Of a stretch of DNA of 64,000 nt, positions 1 through 9,817 are shown piece after piece. This DNA is from Mortierella sp. BCC40632 (Eukaryota; Mortierellomycota; Mortierellomycetes; Mortierellales; Mortierellaceae). The notes beneath the pieces are model-generated. The model was not told where the DNA came from. It searched no databases and was given only the letters and a program-made list of their open reading frames with translations. Position 1 is the stretch's first letter, and the number at the start of each line of letters is the position of its first letter. A program made the position numbers and the translations under genes. The stretch covers positions 1 to 64,000 of the forward strand of contig WAEK01000011.1 of the NCBI GenBank assembly GCA_011634665.1, in the 5' to 3' direction.

Positions 1-300
1 AAGATTCCTTTGATCAACATGCGAGGACTTTACGGACCCATCCCAGTTTGATCCGCATTGGATTCATGCCTCAAGATCCCGTTTATTGATAGCTATCTCC
101 GTCCTCCCTTTTGCATTCATAGAATAGTTAGAGTCGAAGGCGATCCCCTCATAGTTGTCGCTGTCTCCCAGTCCCTACTGTAGTCTTCCGTACCTGTCCT
201 TTGTAAGTCTTCAGTACATCTTCACTTGGTCCGTATTTCTATGATAGAAAAGAAGAGTAGTTATTGATTAGAAGCATCTGTCCTTAGACTCTACGCGGCA
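1..300 (+). repeat. 5' LTR of the Gypsy element, 3' part only
   Basis: Positions 1-300 align with 7000-7303 over their whole length. The only differences I see are a 3-base gap near position 26 and a 1-base gap near position 111. No substitutions were found. The copy ends in CA at 300, as LTRs do, and the primer-binding site follows nine bases later. The promoter half of this LTR is upstream of the window. Confidence 0.93.
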
Positions 301-309
301 CCACTTCGT

Positions 310-331
310 TGGTGGAGAACCTGGGCAATCG
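310..331 (+). other. Primer-binding site (tRNA primed)
   Basis: It starts with TGG nine bases after the LTR end and reads TGGTGGAGAACCTGGG onward. This is what the reverse complement of a tRNA 3' end (T-arm, acceptor strand ending in TTCTCCA, then CCA) would look like. Which tRNA it is cannot be decided by eye. It does not resemble the initiator-methionine site common in Ty3/Gypsy elements. Confidence 0.6.
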
Positions 332-391
332 TAAATCGTCCATCATAAAAAAAAAAAAAAATCAAGGAAACAATCTTTTTTGTCCCCACCG

Positions 392-1727
392 ATGAACCCC
401 ATGCAACCCCACGTGCCTGAGCCGGAATCGGCAGAAACTCGAATGCTTGCCATGTTGGAGCAGATTCGACAATCGCAAGAAGACAGTAATAGAAGAATGG
501 ATCGATTGGAGTCTGATCTTTCTTCCCTTCGTAAAGGCCCTAGCGGTGATTTTCAACAATGGCGTGAGAAACCGCAGAGCTCGACTGAATCGCATGAGAC
601 TAGTGGAGATGAGTCATCGTTGAGCAATATGTCAAGGACCTCCCGACTTGGCGCCACGCCGCGCCCACCCGCGGAGTTAGGAGCCACTACGCCTCAAATG
701 GTAACCGAGGCAAACAAAAGAATCTTCCATGGTCGGAAGTTCGATCCCAAGGCCGACAACATAGACGAATGGGTAGATTATTTCAGAGCCTATCTGGAGT
801 CCAACATTTGGGATTTGCCAGTGAACTTGCGCAACACCATTGCCATGAGGATGCTGGGGCAGGCTCTCGTCGGTACCACTGAACAATACTGGTTTGCGGA
901 GATTCGGAAGGTGAAAAGCGATTGCATGGAAGTGTTGGACGAGCTTGAAGAGAATTTTATGCCGGATCACATCCGTTACCGCGTAGGTACTATCGAAGAC
1001 GTACGTGCATGCAAGCAAGAAGGCGACGAGACCACTAGAGTATACCTACTCCGATTCGGGCGTGCAATCGCCCGCCATCGAAGAGCCATGAAGAAGAAGA
1101 GACATGTCGTTGATGAGCAACAATTGATCCAGGCCCCTGTATGCGGGCATCAAATCGAAAGATATCGCAAAAGCAGGTGAAGTCCACCAAGACCATTGAC
1201 CAGGCTCTCAATGAAGCTAGGAAAGCTGCTCAAGTCGAGAGCCATTGGGCTTGCCTAAGGGAGGACGATGGAAGTGTACGAGCCCCTGCCGAAAAAAAAA
1301 AAATCCAGCCATGTCGCCTATGGTCTCCAGGGCAGCCAAGGTCGAAGAGGAGTCGTCTCCGATCCCTGAAGTAAAGAATAGCGAACTGGATAGTTTAACC
1401 AAGGCCGTGAATGAACTCCGGATCATGATCAACAGGCAACAGCCTCCCAACAATCAGCCTCGAGCTCCAGGACCTTCCCGCATGCGTCCAAAACGTCCCT
1501 TGAGCGAGATCGAGTGTTTCAATTGCCGTCAAATGGGACACTATTCGAATGACTGCCCTGAACCTCGAAGCAGGCGAACCATGTTGGCACAGATGGAATA
1601 TTTCAACGAAGAAGACGTTCCGTATGACGAGTCGCTTGTCGGTAGCGTATTCTTGACCGAAGAAGAGTTCCGTGAATACTCCTACGAGCAAGATAAACGG
1701 GAGCAGGATTTTCCCATGGGATGGTGA
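392..1727 (+). pseudogene. gag of the Gypsy element (frame-broken)
   Basis: Starting at the ATG at 392, the first stretch (to 1180) holds a charged, coiled-coil-like N-terminus and a retrotransposon-type Gag core (tryptophan-containing region around 765-1060). Reading then shifts near 1141 and again at an A-run at 1292-1303. The last stretch ends with a retroviral-type zinc knuckle, CFNCRQMGHYSNDC, at about 1516-1557, spacing C-x2-C-x4-H-x4-C. The product would be the structural capsid protein that packages element RNA. Two frame breaks make an intact Gag impossible from this copy without frame correction. Confidence 0.85.
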
Positions 1728-3291
1728 GCCACGGTCAGCCTCACTATCCGAATGAAAACCGACCGCCAGATCAACGATACACTTTCGCCACAGTAAAGCC
1801 GAGTGCCGGAAGAATACAGAAACGCCTCGAAGTGCCATCCCCGAGGAAGAAAATGTTGCCGTTCACATCGGCAGCATTGAGGCAAGACCAGGTGTCTCGA
1901 CTAGCCAGAGCAGCATCGCAAAATCCATTGGGACCATCAAAGGATGCTCCTCCAAAAATAGGTGTCCCCACTCCATCCTTGAAAAACCCTCATTCGTCGG
2001 GCAGCAGCCCCTCCTATTACAGTGGATCCTTCGCTTGTCGGGACTATGGCTCAGCCAGCAACGATGGATCCGAACATTGTCGAGGATATTGTGAGGCGAT
2101 CTTACGATAAAGACGATGTTGAGATGGATTCGGCGGAAGAGGAGGTTGCCAGCGAACATCCTCGAAGCAGGGTGAAGTTCGTAGAAGTGCCTACAGCGCG
2201 GCCTATTGCCAAACGTCGAAGCGCCCGCCTGCACAAGGGAGTTGCAACAAGCACAAATAAGACCGAGGAAAAAAGAAGAAGCCGATCCAGGGTCTTAGAA
2301 AAAATCCGAACCTGCCCCTGTAGCGATCGTTCCAAGGCCAGGAGAAAAAGCCACGTCCCAGAGCGCTGTCGAAGCAAAAGCAAGAATACGGTCCCTCCCA
2401 GCCCCAGTGAAACTGACGCTAGGACGTACTCCCTTCGACATTGAAGCTTGCCTCCAGGCCACGATGGTCGAAAACCTGTCTATTGCAGACCTGATCGGCA
2501 TCAGCCCCTCATATTCGTCGTATGTTGGGAAAGTCTTTGAAAACAATCCCGCAAGAAAACGATCGTACCTAATCCGTCAGCATCCTTCGCTGCGGCTCAC
2601 GCTTGAAGAGGAAGATTATCGCACTTTTCTAGTAAAGAGCGAAGTGTCGGATTTCAACACCCATTGTTTCCCTGCATCGGTGTTAAATGAGCCAGTCAAA
2701 CCATTGCTTGACGGGGGATCCTGCGTGAATGTGATAAGTCGGAAGTTCCTGGAGAAAGCGGGCGTCTCAAATGTATCGCCCCATTCATCCATCTCGATCA
2801 AGGGCATTAGTGGAAGGGCCCTAGTGAGAGGCGAAGTATCAGATGTCCCGCTGAATGTCGAAGGAATACTGATTCCGATTGGATGTGTTATCATGGACGA
2901 CCCACCGTTTGACATACTCCTAGGAAGAGCCTTCATGGAAAAAATGCGAGGCACCACCGATTGGACTACTGGGAAATATATCTTCCATATGCATAATCGC
3001 CGGATCGAGGTTGACGCAGTTAGTGGATCCTCCCCTCGGATTGTCAAGATAGGAGCGACAGCAGAAGACGAGAGTGTCGAAGAAATTGACACTGATGAGA
3101 GCGACTTCTCAGATAGTGTCTTGTCAGATACGACGGACGAAGGCGAGGACTCTGAAAGTGATGGGGAAGAGAACCCGCAAGTGCTCCTAATGAACGCCCT
3201 CCTGGACGAAGAATATCCTGATCTCCAAGAAATCACCATGCAGGAATTGGTTCAAGAGGATATTCAGGGAATGTTGCATCGGTATTCTTGA
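1728..3291 (+). pseudogene. Gag-Pol linker and aspartic protease (frame-broken)
   Basis: The stretch up to about 2400 is a basic, serine- and proline-rich linker in two frames. From 2407 a single 294-codon frame holds a retropepsin-like domain. Its active-site loop reads LLDGGSCVNV at about 2707-2736, followed by an ILLGRAFM flap-side motif near 2917-2940. The family motif is normally D-T/S-G. Here it is D-G-G, so activity is uncertain. The C-terminus is acidic (aspartate/serine/glutamate-rich, 3070-3170). The protease would cleave the Gag-Pol polyprotein. Confidence 0.75.
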
Positions 3292-3554
3292 TGGTACGAG
3301 TACCTGTCACCCCGACCTGCCGGACGTGCTCTTAGCCAGTCAGACAGAGGATGCCAAGGATCTGTTTCAGCCCGACTTTGTGAATAATCAGTATGGGTTC
3401 TGCCTGGAAGCTCCAAAATGCCGAAATATTTTTGTCTGATACTCCCTGTCAAATTACTGCCTGGTTTGGAGGAGCGAAAAGTATATGTCGGGGACCTTCC
3501 TGAAGTCGACAAGCATATCCCAAGGATTACTGAAATATTCCAACGGCATAAGGA

Positions 3555-4213
3555 ATGCTTTTCCTCTGCCGGGCGAAAATGTCTCGTACGTTGAGGGTGG
3601 ACAAATTGCACTCACCAGCAGAGTTTCACATTGATCCGGAGGTGCCACTCCCCAAGGCATACGCAAAGAAGTATTCACCAGAGCAGGTACGCGTCTTGAA
3701 CGAATATGTCGAGACGATGGTCAAGGCTGATAAAATGCGGAAGTCGAATAGTCCAGTCTCTTGCAACCCATTGCTGGTAAGCAAGAAAGATGGGTCTTAT
3801 CGGGTTTGCGTGAATTTTATACCCGTCAACAAGATGATCCGACCAATGGCCTGGCCCATCCCCGACCCCATGACGGAGATATACAAGTTGCAGGGATGCG
3901 ATTGGCTATCGTTCTGGGATTGCAAAGACGGCTACCTTCAATCACCTATCGCCGAAAAGTGTCGTTATCTCACGGCAGTCGCATTCCCCAAGGCCTCTGG
4001 AATAAAGTGTTGCCTATGGGATTGTCTGATTCCATGCAATGGTATATCCGGCATATGTACGAGGTGTTCGACACGCCGATTTTGAAGGAGAATTTAGCCA
4101 CCTTTGTAGACGACATGCTTTTTAGGCACCCTAGGCATCGACAATCATTTGGACAGTTTGGAACAGGCACTCTCCCGGATGGAAGAGTACAATGGATCAT
4201 TCTCGGGAGCTAA
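3555..4213 (+). pseudogene. Reverse transcriptase core (frame-broken)
   Basis: The frame 3555-4085 carries the fingers and palm start of a Ty3/Gypsy reverse transcriptase: PLLVSKKDGSYRVCVNF (about 3769-3819), then a tyrosine/proline-rich region and WLSFWDCKDGYLQ (about 3902-3940). The catalytic box ATFVDDMLF lies in a different frame at about 4097-4123. The two halves are therefore separated by at least one frame slip inside the palm domain. The enzyme would copy element RNA to DNA. FVDD instead of YVDD is an accepted variant in this family. Confidence 0.85.
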
Positions 4214-4965
4214 GTCGGGTTTTTTGGTGAAGCAAAGGGAATTCCTAGGCAGAGTCGTCAATGGAAATACCATCAGCGCCGATCCGAAGAAACTGGCAAA
4301 GATACAATACTGGCCAACCCCACGAAATGTGAAGGACCTCCGAGGTTTCATTGGCTTCGCATTGTTCATGGGTGATTTCGTTTCCTGCTTCGCTGAGAAA
4401 GCCCTCCCGCTATTTGAGTTGTATCGCTTCGACAAGAAACCACTCAAATTCGTTCAAGCCTGGAACGCGGATAGGAAGTATGCTCGATCGTTCGAAGCGG
4501 AAGTACAACAAGCTCTGTTGCACTCGCCGATCCTGATCATGATAGATCACCGTAGGCCAGTGATCGCCTCAGCCGACACCTCCGGACATGCAACGGGATA
4601 TGTCCTGGCCCATGCCGCGGATCTGCTAGATGACGACAACATCTCGATCAAGACCCGATACCGGCCCATAGTGTTTGGGAGTCGGAAGTTGTCGAGCCCG
4701 GAGACGCGCTACTCAGCCACGGAGAGAGAACTTCTAGGGTTGGCATACTGTTTGAAAAAAAAAAAAATGAACATCTGTTGTCCGGCAAACGAATCCATGT
4801 CTTTATCGATCACAGGGCATTATTGTATCTGCATAATTTGCAGCACCGCAATGGACGCCTTACCCGTTGGAGTTTGCTAGTTGCAGAATTCAATATCGTA
4901 GTGCACCACCGGCCCGGAAGGGACATGAAGGATTCGGATCCTGTTTCCAGGATCCGATCTCAGTT
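4149..4965 (+). pseudogene. RT connection and RNase H domain (frame-broken at an A12 run)
   Basis: After the palm comes the Gypsy connection (FLGRVVNG, WPTPRNVKDLRGFIGF) and then an RNase H of the RT_RNaseH type, with IASADTSGHATGYVLA at about 4563-4610 and a glutamate in TERELLGLAYCL. A run of exactly twelve A at 4755-4766 shifts the frame. The domain continues in the next frame with GKRIHVFIDHRALLYL at about 4783-4830 and HHRPGRDMKDSDPVSR. RNase H would remove the RNA template during reverse transcription. Confidence 0.85.
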
Positions 4966-6314
4966 GGTGAAAGGATCGGAGGACATCGGTTTGGATGACG
5001 AGATACATGACATGGACAGTGGTCGAGAAATGGCCAAGCGCGTCTTGCTTCTCTCTGGGGACAGGAGCCGTATGAATCCCCTAATAGAGCATCTGACTGG
5101 AGGCGACCTAGGACATCTGAGCAAGGGCATGAAAGAAAATATTGTCCAGCGAGCTGTGGATTATTTCATGTTAGGAGGAAAACTTTGGAGAAGATACACA
5201 GGTGGAAGATCCAAACAGTATGTTCCTCCCAGCGAAGTACGAGGCGTATTGGATAAATGTCATGGTTCCTCTATTGTCGGCCATTTGGGGATCCAAGGCA
5301 CTTACCAGTTGGTAAACATAGGATACTTCTGGCCAGGGCAATATCAGGACGTCAAACGATTGGTAGAGTCTTGCGATACGTGTCAACGGTTCCAAAGAAA
5401 GGCATCCTCAAGATACCGCCTACATCGAATCCCCTCCCCGACAATCTTCACAGTGGTTGGGGTGGACACTGTAGGGCCGCTACCCGAGTCGAATGGGAAG
5501 GAGCGACATGTCCTGAATGTCATTTGTTATCTGTCCGGATGGGTCGAGTCTATTGCTTTAGCCAATCTCGAAGGTAAAACATTCGCCGGGCATTCCACCG
5601 CTACTGGCTGTGTCGATACGGTCCTCCAGAAACCATCATCACGGACAACGGCTCTTCCTTGAGCGCGGGAGTCTTCCGAAAATACTGTGAGGACTACCAG
5701 ATCACTGTCATCACTGCGTCGGCATACCATCCACGGACTAATGGAAAGGTAGAAAATTACAACAAGTTCATGAACAGGCAGCTCGCGAGATGCTTGGAAG
5801 ACAATCAATATTCAGTTGATCGCTGGACGGACTGTTTGGACCACGTTACCTGGACTTGGAGAATCCATCAACCACCGATAGGGGAGCGCCTCCTTATGAA
5901 TTGGTATTCGGCCAACAACCCGCAATGCCTTTTGGATATGACCGTCAGTCGACACTGCTGAACGAAGAAGATGCGGAGCAAATCAGTCAGGAACGACAGG
6001 CTTTCGCTTGTTCCCTACGAGGAGAATTCAGAGAAAGGATTATCAAACAGCATGAGTTACTCGCTCGTTTCAGCAGAGATATCCCTCCCGTTAAATACAA
6101 AGTGGGTCAACCGGTTTTGCTCTACGACCATAAAGTAGCACAAGGACGATCGAACAAGTTGAAACCCAAGTGGAAAGGGCCATACTGGATACAGGCTTGT
6201 CTTCCAGGAGGGGCCTATCGATTATGTGGAATGCAAGATGGACAGCTAATGCCTTACCGAGAGGGGCGATCAGTCAACCATCGCAGCATCACTCACTATT
6301 TGCATCAGGAGTAA
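4966..6314 (+). pseudogene. Integrase of the Gypsy element (frame-broken)
   Basis: It has an N-terminal HHCC zinc finger (histidines in CHGSSIVGHLG near 5260-5290, cysteines in SCDTCQRF near 5370-5395). The catalytic core has its first aspartate in GVDTVGPLP (about 5459-5485), the second in TDNGSS near 5641-5656, and the glutamate in NGKVENYNK near 5740-5765. The first aspartate is in one frame and the glutamate in another, with further slips near 5580-5660 and 5870. The C-terminal part (KYKVGQPVLLYD, KWKGPYWI) is the usual GPY/F-type module. There is no chromodomain, unlike the element that follows. Confidence 0.87.
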
Positions 6315-6389
6315 TGGACAACAGCAGGAACGAGACATCAGAAGAAATGGAGATAAAAAAAAAGTGGGGGAGACGGATGGAAAATGAAC

Positions 6390-6431
6390 AAGAGATGGGG
6401 GGTGAAAAATGAACAAGGGATGCGGGTAAAG

Positions 6432-6468
<37 letters not shown>

Positions 6469-7303
6469 GTGCGCGGACGCGTCATCATAAAGGTTCAGTT
6501 TGGTTTTCATTTAAGAGAGGTAGAGCGACTCACTTGGCAACTGGTCGATAGCCAGTTGTGAATCGAAGAGGCACGGGGATCAGAGAGGTGCAGTGTAGCA
6601 TTTACGATCCCTAGTCTTCCAGGCTAGGGATATAAAAGTAGCCTTCCCCTCCCCCCTGTAATAAAGTCAGCTTTCTTTCCTCTGTCCCTCAAGTCCATTT
6701 TTTTTTAGCAACTGTCCCTGTCGCGCTGTCCCCAAGGTATTGACCGAGCCCAAGACCTCGATCAAGATCATGATCTATTATCTTTTCACTCTCCCATACT
6801 AAATCAGTCCTCATCTCCAGCTACCCTGAACAGATCTGCAGTATTGACTCCTCGATTCCTTTTTGAAAGAAAAGGCAGGACTCAAGAGCCATTTCCCATT
6901 AACGGTGCTATCCCAGCTGTAAGTATGAGACTCGGTGAAAAGTAAAAGATCGGACGAAGACTGCTCCCTGAATGGCTCTCCTTCGGTGGCCATTCTTGCA
7001 AGATTCCTTTGATCAACATGCGAGGAGGACTTTACGGACCCATCCCAGTTTGATCCGCATTGGATTCATGCCTCAAGATCCCGTTTATTGATAGCTATCT
7101 CCGTCCTCCCTTTATGCATTCATAGAATAGTTAGAGTCGAAGGCGATCCCCTCATAGTTGTCGCTGTCTCCCAGTCCCTACTGTAGTCTTCCGTACCTGT
7201 CCTTTGTAAGTCTTCAGTACATCTTCACTTGGTCCGTATTTCTATGATAGAAAAGAAGAGTAGTTATTGATTAGAAGCATCTGTCCTTAGACTCTACGCG
7301 GCA
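6390..7303 (+). repeat. 3' LTR of the Gypsy element (left edge approximate)
   Basis: The right edge is firm: it ends in CA at 7303, where the 5' LTR copy ends at 300. The left edge is uncertain. A purine-rich tract with G runs (about 6350-6415) follows the end of pol and probably includes the polypurine tract. The LTR carries a TATA box at 6631-6638 (TATAAAAG) and AATAAA at 6660-6665. It also contains a run of 35 A at 6432-6466, if the left edge is before that. The edge could lie anywhere from about 6380 to 6470. Confidence 0.75.
6631..6638 (+). promoter_or_regulatory. TATA box of the Gypsy LTR
   Basis: TATAAAAG lies in the middle of the 3' LTR. A polyadenylation-like AATAAA follows about 30 bases later at 6660. 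TATA closely followed by AATAAA is the usual U3/R layout of an LTR. Confidence 0.6.
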
Positions 7304-7305
7304 AC

Positions 7306-8784
7306 CGCGATCTTCGAAAACGACTCATCCTTAGTTACAGAGACGACAGCCGTTTATGGCCTATCTATTATAGCTGCATGAAAGGACAACCACCTCAAGG
7401 ATATGCTATTTTCGATGGACTACTCCATGTGCTACGACGAGGCAAATCAGTAATTTGTATCCCCAGGAATGCTGACATCCGCCACTCACTCATCCATGAT
7501 GCACACGACTCAGCCATAGCAGGACACTTGGGATTCGATAAAACCTACGACAACTTGAGACGCTTTGCATTCTGGCCACAGATAGTCAATGATATCAGGA
7601 CGTACGTCAGGACTTGTGAGAGTTGCCAGAGGAACAAACATAGCAATCGTGCGCCGACAGGACTCCTCCATCCACTTCCAATTCCAGATCAACGATGGGA
7701 AACAGTGACGATGGATTTTGTTGTACAGTTACCAAAGACAGAGAGAGGCTTTGATGCAATCACAGTTTTTGTCGACAAACTATCAAAGCAGGCTCATTTC
7801 GCACCTAGTAGAACTACAGATACAGCTGTTGATGTGGCCCATTGTTTCTTCAAAAATGTCTTCCGACTTCATGGAATGCCAACAACTATTGTGTCAGATC
7901 GGGATACAAAGTTTACTAGTCAGTTCTGGCAGGAGTTACACCGACTAATGGACACAAAGTTAGCCATGTCGACTGCACACCACCCCCAAACAGATGGGCA
8001 ATCAGAACGCGCAATCCAAACGCTCACAACCATGCTTCGAGCTGTCATAGATCAACAACAGACAAACTGGGACCTTTTATTACCGTCACTCGAATTTGGA
8101 TACAACAACTCGGTCAACCCAACAACTGGCTACTCTCCTTTCTTTTTGAACATGGGTTACCATCCCCGTATCCCATCCGCCCTACTACAACCCCAACCAT
8201 CTAAAGCTCCCAAGGTTGAAAGTTTCGTTAGCGACCAGAGCAGGATACTCAAGGAGGCTCAGGACTCCATTCGACTGGCACAGGAAAGGCAGACTTGGAA
8301 CGCAGACAAACATAGGATCGAGCATAACTTCAAAGAAGGTGACAAAGTCTTGCTCAACGCGGAACATATCACTATCCCAGCAGACCAGAACAGACCATCC
8401 GAAAAACTGAAGCCAAGATTCATTGGACCTTACACACTCCTTCAGCAATTGTCCCCTGTCACCTTCAAAGTTGAATTACCTCCGACAATGAAAATACACG
8501 ACGTATTCCATGTGGATCGTTTCCGACACTATGAAGAGTCACCGGAATCTCTCGGCCCTAGGACAACAGTACATTCGGAACCAGCGCCTGAAATCATCGA
8601 TGGAGAAGAAGAGTTTGAAGTAGACAGTATTCTGGACTATCGATTCTACCGACGGCAACATCAGTTCCTTATTTTGTGGAAGGGCTACTCTCGAGACGAA
8701 GCAACATGGGAAAAAGCAAAGGATCTTTCACATTGCCAGGAAACCGTGGACGAGTACAAGCAGAAGCACGACCTAAATTTTTAA
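7306..8784 (+). CDS. Chromovirus Pol C-terminus: RNase H tail, integrase and chromodomain (5' truncated)
   Basis: The frame is open from the junction at 7304 and needs no start codon. It is the tail of a polyprotein; the first in-frame ATG is at 7378. Domains in order are an HHCC zinc finger (HDAHDSAIAGHLGFDKTYD, then CESCQRNK), a DDE core with all three residues visible (first D in TMDFVVQLP, second in IVSDRDTKF, E in GQSERAIQT), a GPY/F-type module (KPRFIGPYTLL), and a C-terminal chromodomain (EVDSILDYRFYRRQHQFLI, LWKGYSRDEATWE). Chromodomains in this lineage target integration to particular chromatin. The 1.4-kb frame has no break, in sharp contrast with the element inserted before it. Lacking the rest of Pol, it is presumably inactive. 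Confidence 0.93.
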   Translation, partial: RDLRKRLILSYRDDSRLWPIYYSCMKGQPPQGYAIFDGLLHVLRRGKSVICIPRNADIRHSLIHDAHDSAIAGHLGFDKTYDNLRRFAFWPQIVNDIRTYVRTCESCQRNKHSNRAPTGLLHPLPIPDQRWETVTMDFVVQLPKTERGFDAITVFVDKLSKQAHFAPSRTTDTAVDVAHCFFKNVFRLHGMPTTIVSDRDTKFTSQFWQELHRLMDTKLAMSTAHHPQTDGQSERAIQTLTTMLRAVIDQQQTNWDLLLPSLEFGYNNSVNPTTGYSPFFLNMGYHPRIPSALLQPQPSKAPKVESFVSDQSRILKEAQDSIRLAQERQTWNADKHRIEHNFKEGDKVLLNAEHITIPADQNRPSEKLKPRFIGPYTLLQQLSPVTFKVELPPTMKIHDVFHVDRFRHYEESPESLGPRTTVHSEPAPEIIDGEEEFEVDSILDYRFYRRQHQFLILWKGYSRDEATWEKAKDLSHCQETVDEYKQKHDLNF

Positions 8785-8802
8785 AAGGGGAAGGTGCGAC
8801 AG

Positions 8803-9010
8803 TGTCCTCTTCAAGCTGCGCCCTTTGCCACTATTTGTGACTGTCCTGTTGCCACCACCACCGCGCCCCCTCCACATTGCCACCAAAATACTTGTATAAA
8901 TAGTTAGCCCTTTAGTTACCTTAATCTTCAGCAATAAACTGCCCAAACCAAAGACTCCCTGGCCTCTGACTGTTGCAATGAGGCTCGCTCATTCCTCATT
9001 CCTTATGACA
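8803..9010 (+). repeat. 3' LTR of the chromovirus
   Basis: It starts TGTC at 8803, just after a polypurine tract, and ends GACA at 9007-9010, giving a 208-base LTR with a 4-base terminal inverted repeat. It holds a TATA box (TATAAATA, 8895-8902) and AATAAA at 8933-8938. The 5' LTR of this element is not in the window, so the edges rest on the terminal motifs alone. Confidence 0.72.
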
Positions 9011-9817
9011 AGAGAGGGAGAAGATAATGGTAATGGTGATGGGGAATGATAAAGGGAAATTTACGTATGAGACAAGGACTGGTATTTATCTTACTATTTT
9101 TTTTTTAACATGGATCAATCTATCCTTGGATGTAAATTGCACACTGTGGAAACCAGCTTTGATATGAGAAGGTGTTCCTTTTGACAGACAAAAAAGGTAA
9201 ATAGGGCCCTGTCATTTAATGAGGCTGTCAAGTGAAGCGAAGCCGAGCTTGATCAAAACTTACAGGAAAGACCGTTGTACCGTTCTTGGAACAGACAGGA
9301 TGACGCAAGGTGGTGAATCTATTGCACAAAAAAAAAAAAATATTGATAGACAAATGGATTACTCCAACCATGTCGATTGGATCAAGTGCAAGAAAATTCG
9401 GGAGTCGGATCAATGCTTCGCCAGACAAGGAGTAGAACCAAAGCGAGAGTCAACAATAGGCAGTGAAACGACATTAGGAAGTCCCCCACTTATATGTACT
9501 GAGTGCTGTTGGGCGACGCAACGCGCACAAAATCCACAACGGCAAAACTGAACAGGTACGTCTCAGCTTGTATGACCGGTGTAGTGAACTCTTGGACCAT
9601 CAACAAGGTTGATCTGGAGACTAGGTACTGCAATGTCGCCCCTGAGGTGACGACCGTGGACCATGGACTAAAACTGGACACAAACAAAGGAAAGCACGCA
9701 AACGATAGAAAGCAAACAAGGAGATGGCCTCAGGAAGTTTTTATTATTCAAGTATAAAAAGGGGGGTGGGGGGAGACGAGGCGGATCGTTATCTTCCCTC
9801 CTGATTCTAACAGTGAT
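9011..9817. other. Intergenic stretch after the chromovirus LTR
   Basis: I see no gene here. It holds short A/T runs (13 A at 9327-9339) and a G-rich patch near 9760-9780. It is the 3' flank of the deubiquitinase gene on the minus strand. Confidence 0.6.

Larger units (their letters stand above)
1..7303 (+). mobile_element. Ty3/Gypsy LTR retrotransposon, decayed coding region
   Basis: The first 300 bases recur almost unchanged at 7000-7303, which identifies them as the 3' parts of two direct LTRs. Between them lie, in order, a primer-binding site, gag with a CCHC zinc knuckle, an aspartic protease, reverse transcriptase with an FVDD motif, RNase H, and an integrase with an HHCC finger. The order PR-RT-RH-IN is that of Ty3/Gypsy (Metaviridae-type) elements. 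The coding region is split into about a dozen overlapping open stretches in different frames, so the copy is probably not autonomous. The 5' end of the element lies outside the window. The 3' LTR abuts the pol frame of another retroelement at 7304, so this copy inserted into an older one. Confidence 0.93.
7304..9010 (+). mobile_element. 3' remnant of a chromovirus (Ty3/Gypsy with chromodomain)
   Basis: The fragment starts in the middle of an open pol frame right at the LTR boundary of the inserted Gypsy element. It runs through integrase and chromodomain, a polypurine tract (AAAAGGGGAAGG, 8783-8794), and a short LTR with TGTC/GACA ends. Its 5' half (gag, protease, most of RT) would lie upstream of position 1 if the nested element simply interrupted it. 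Confidence 0.88.

Noticed and set aside
2616..3239. 207-codon minus-strand frame
   Set aside because: Antisense to the retroelement protease frame. Serine-rich shadow.
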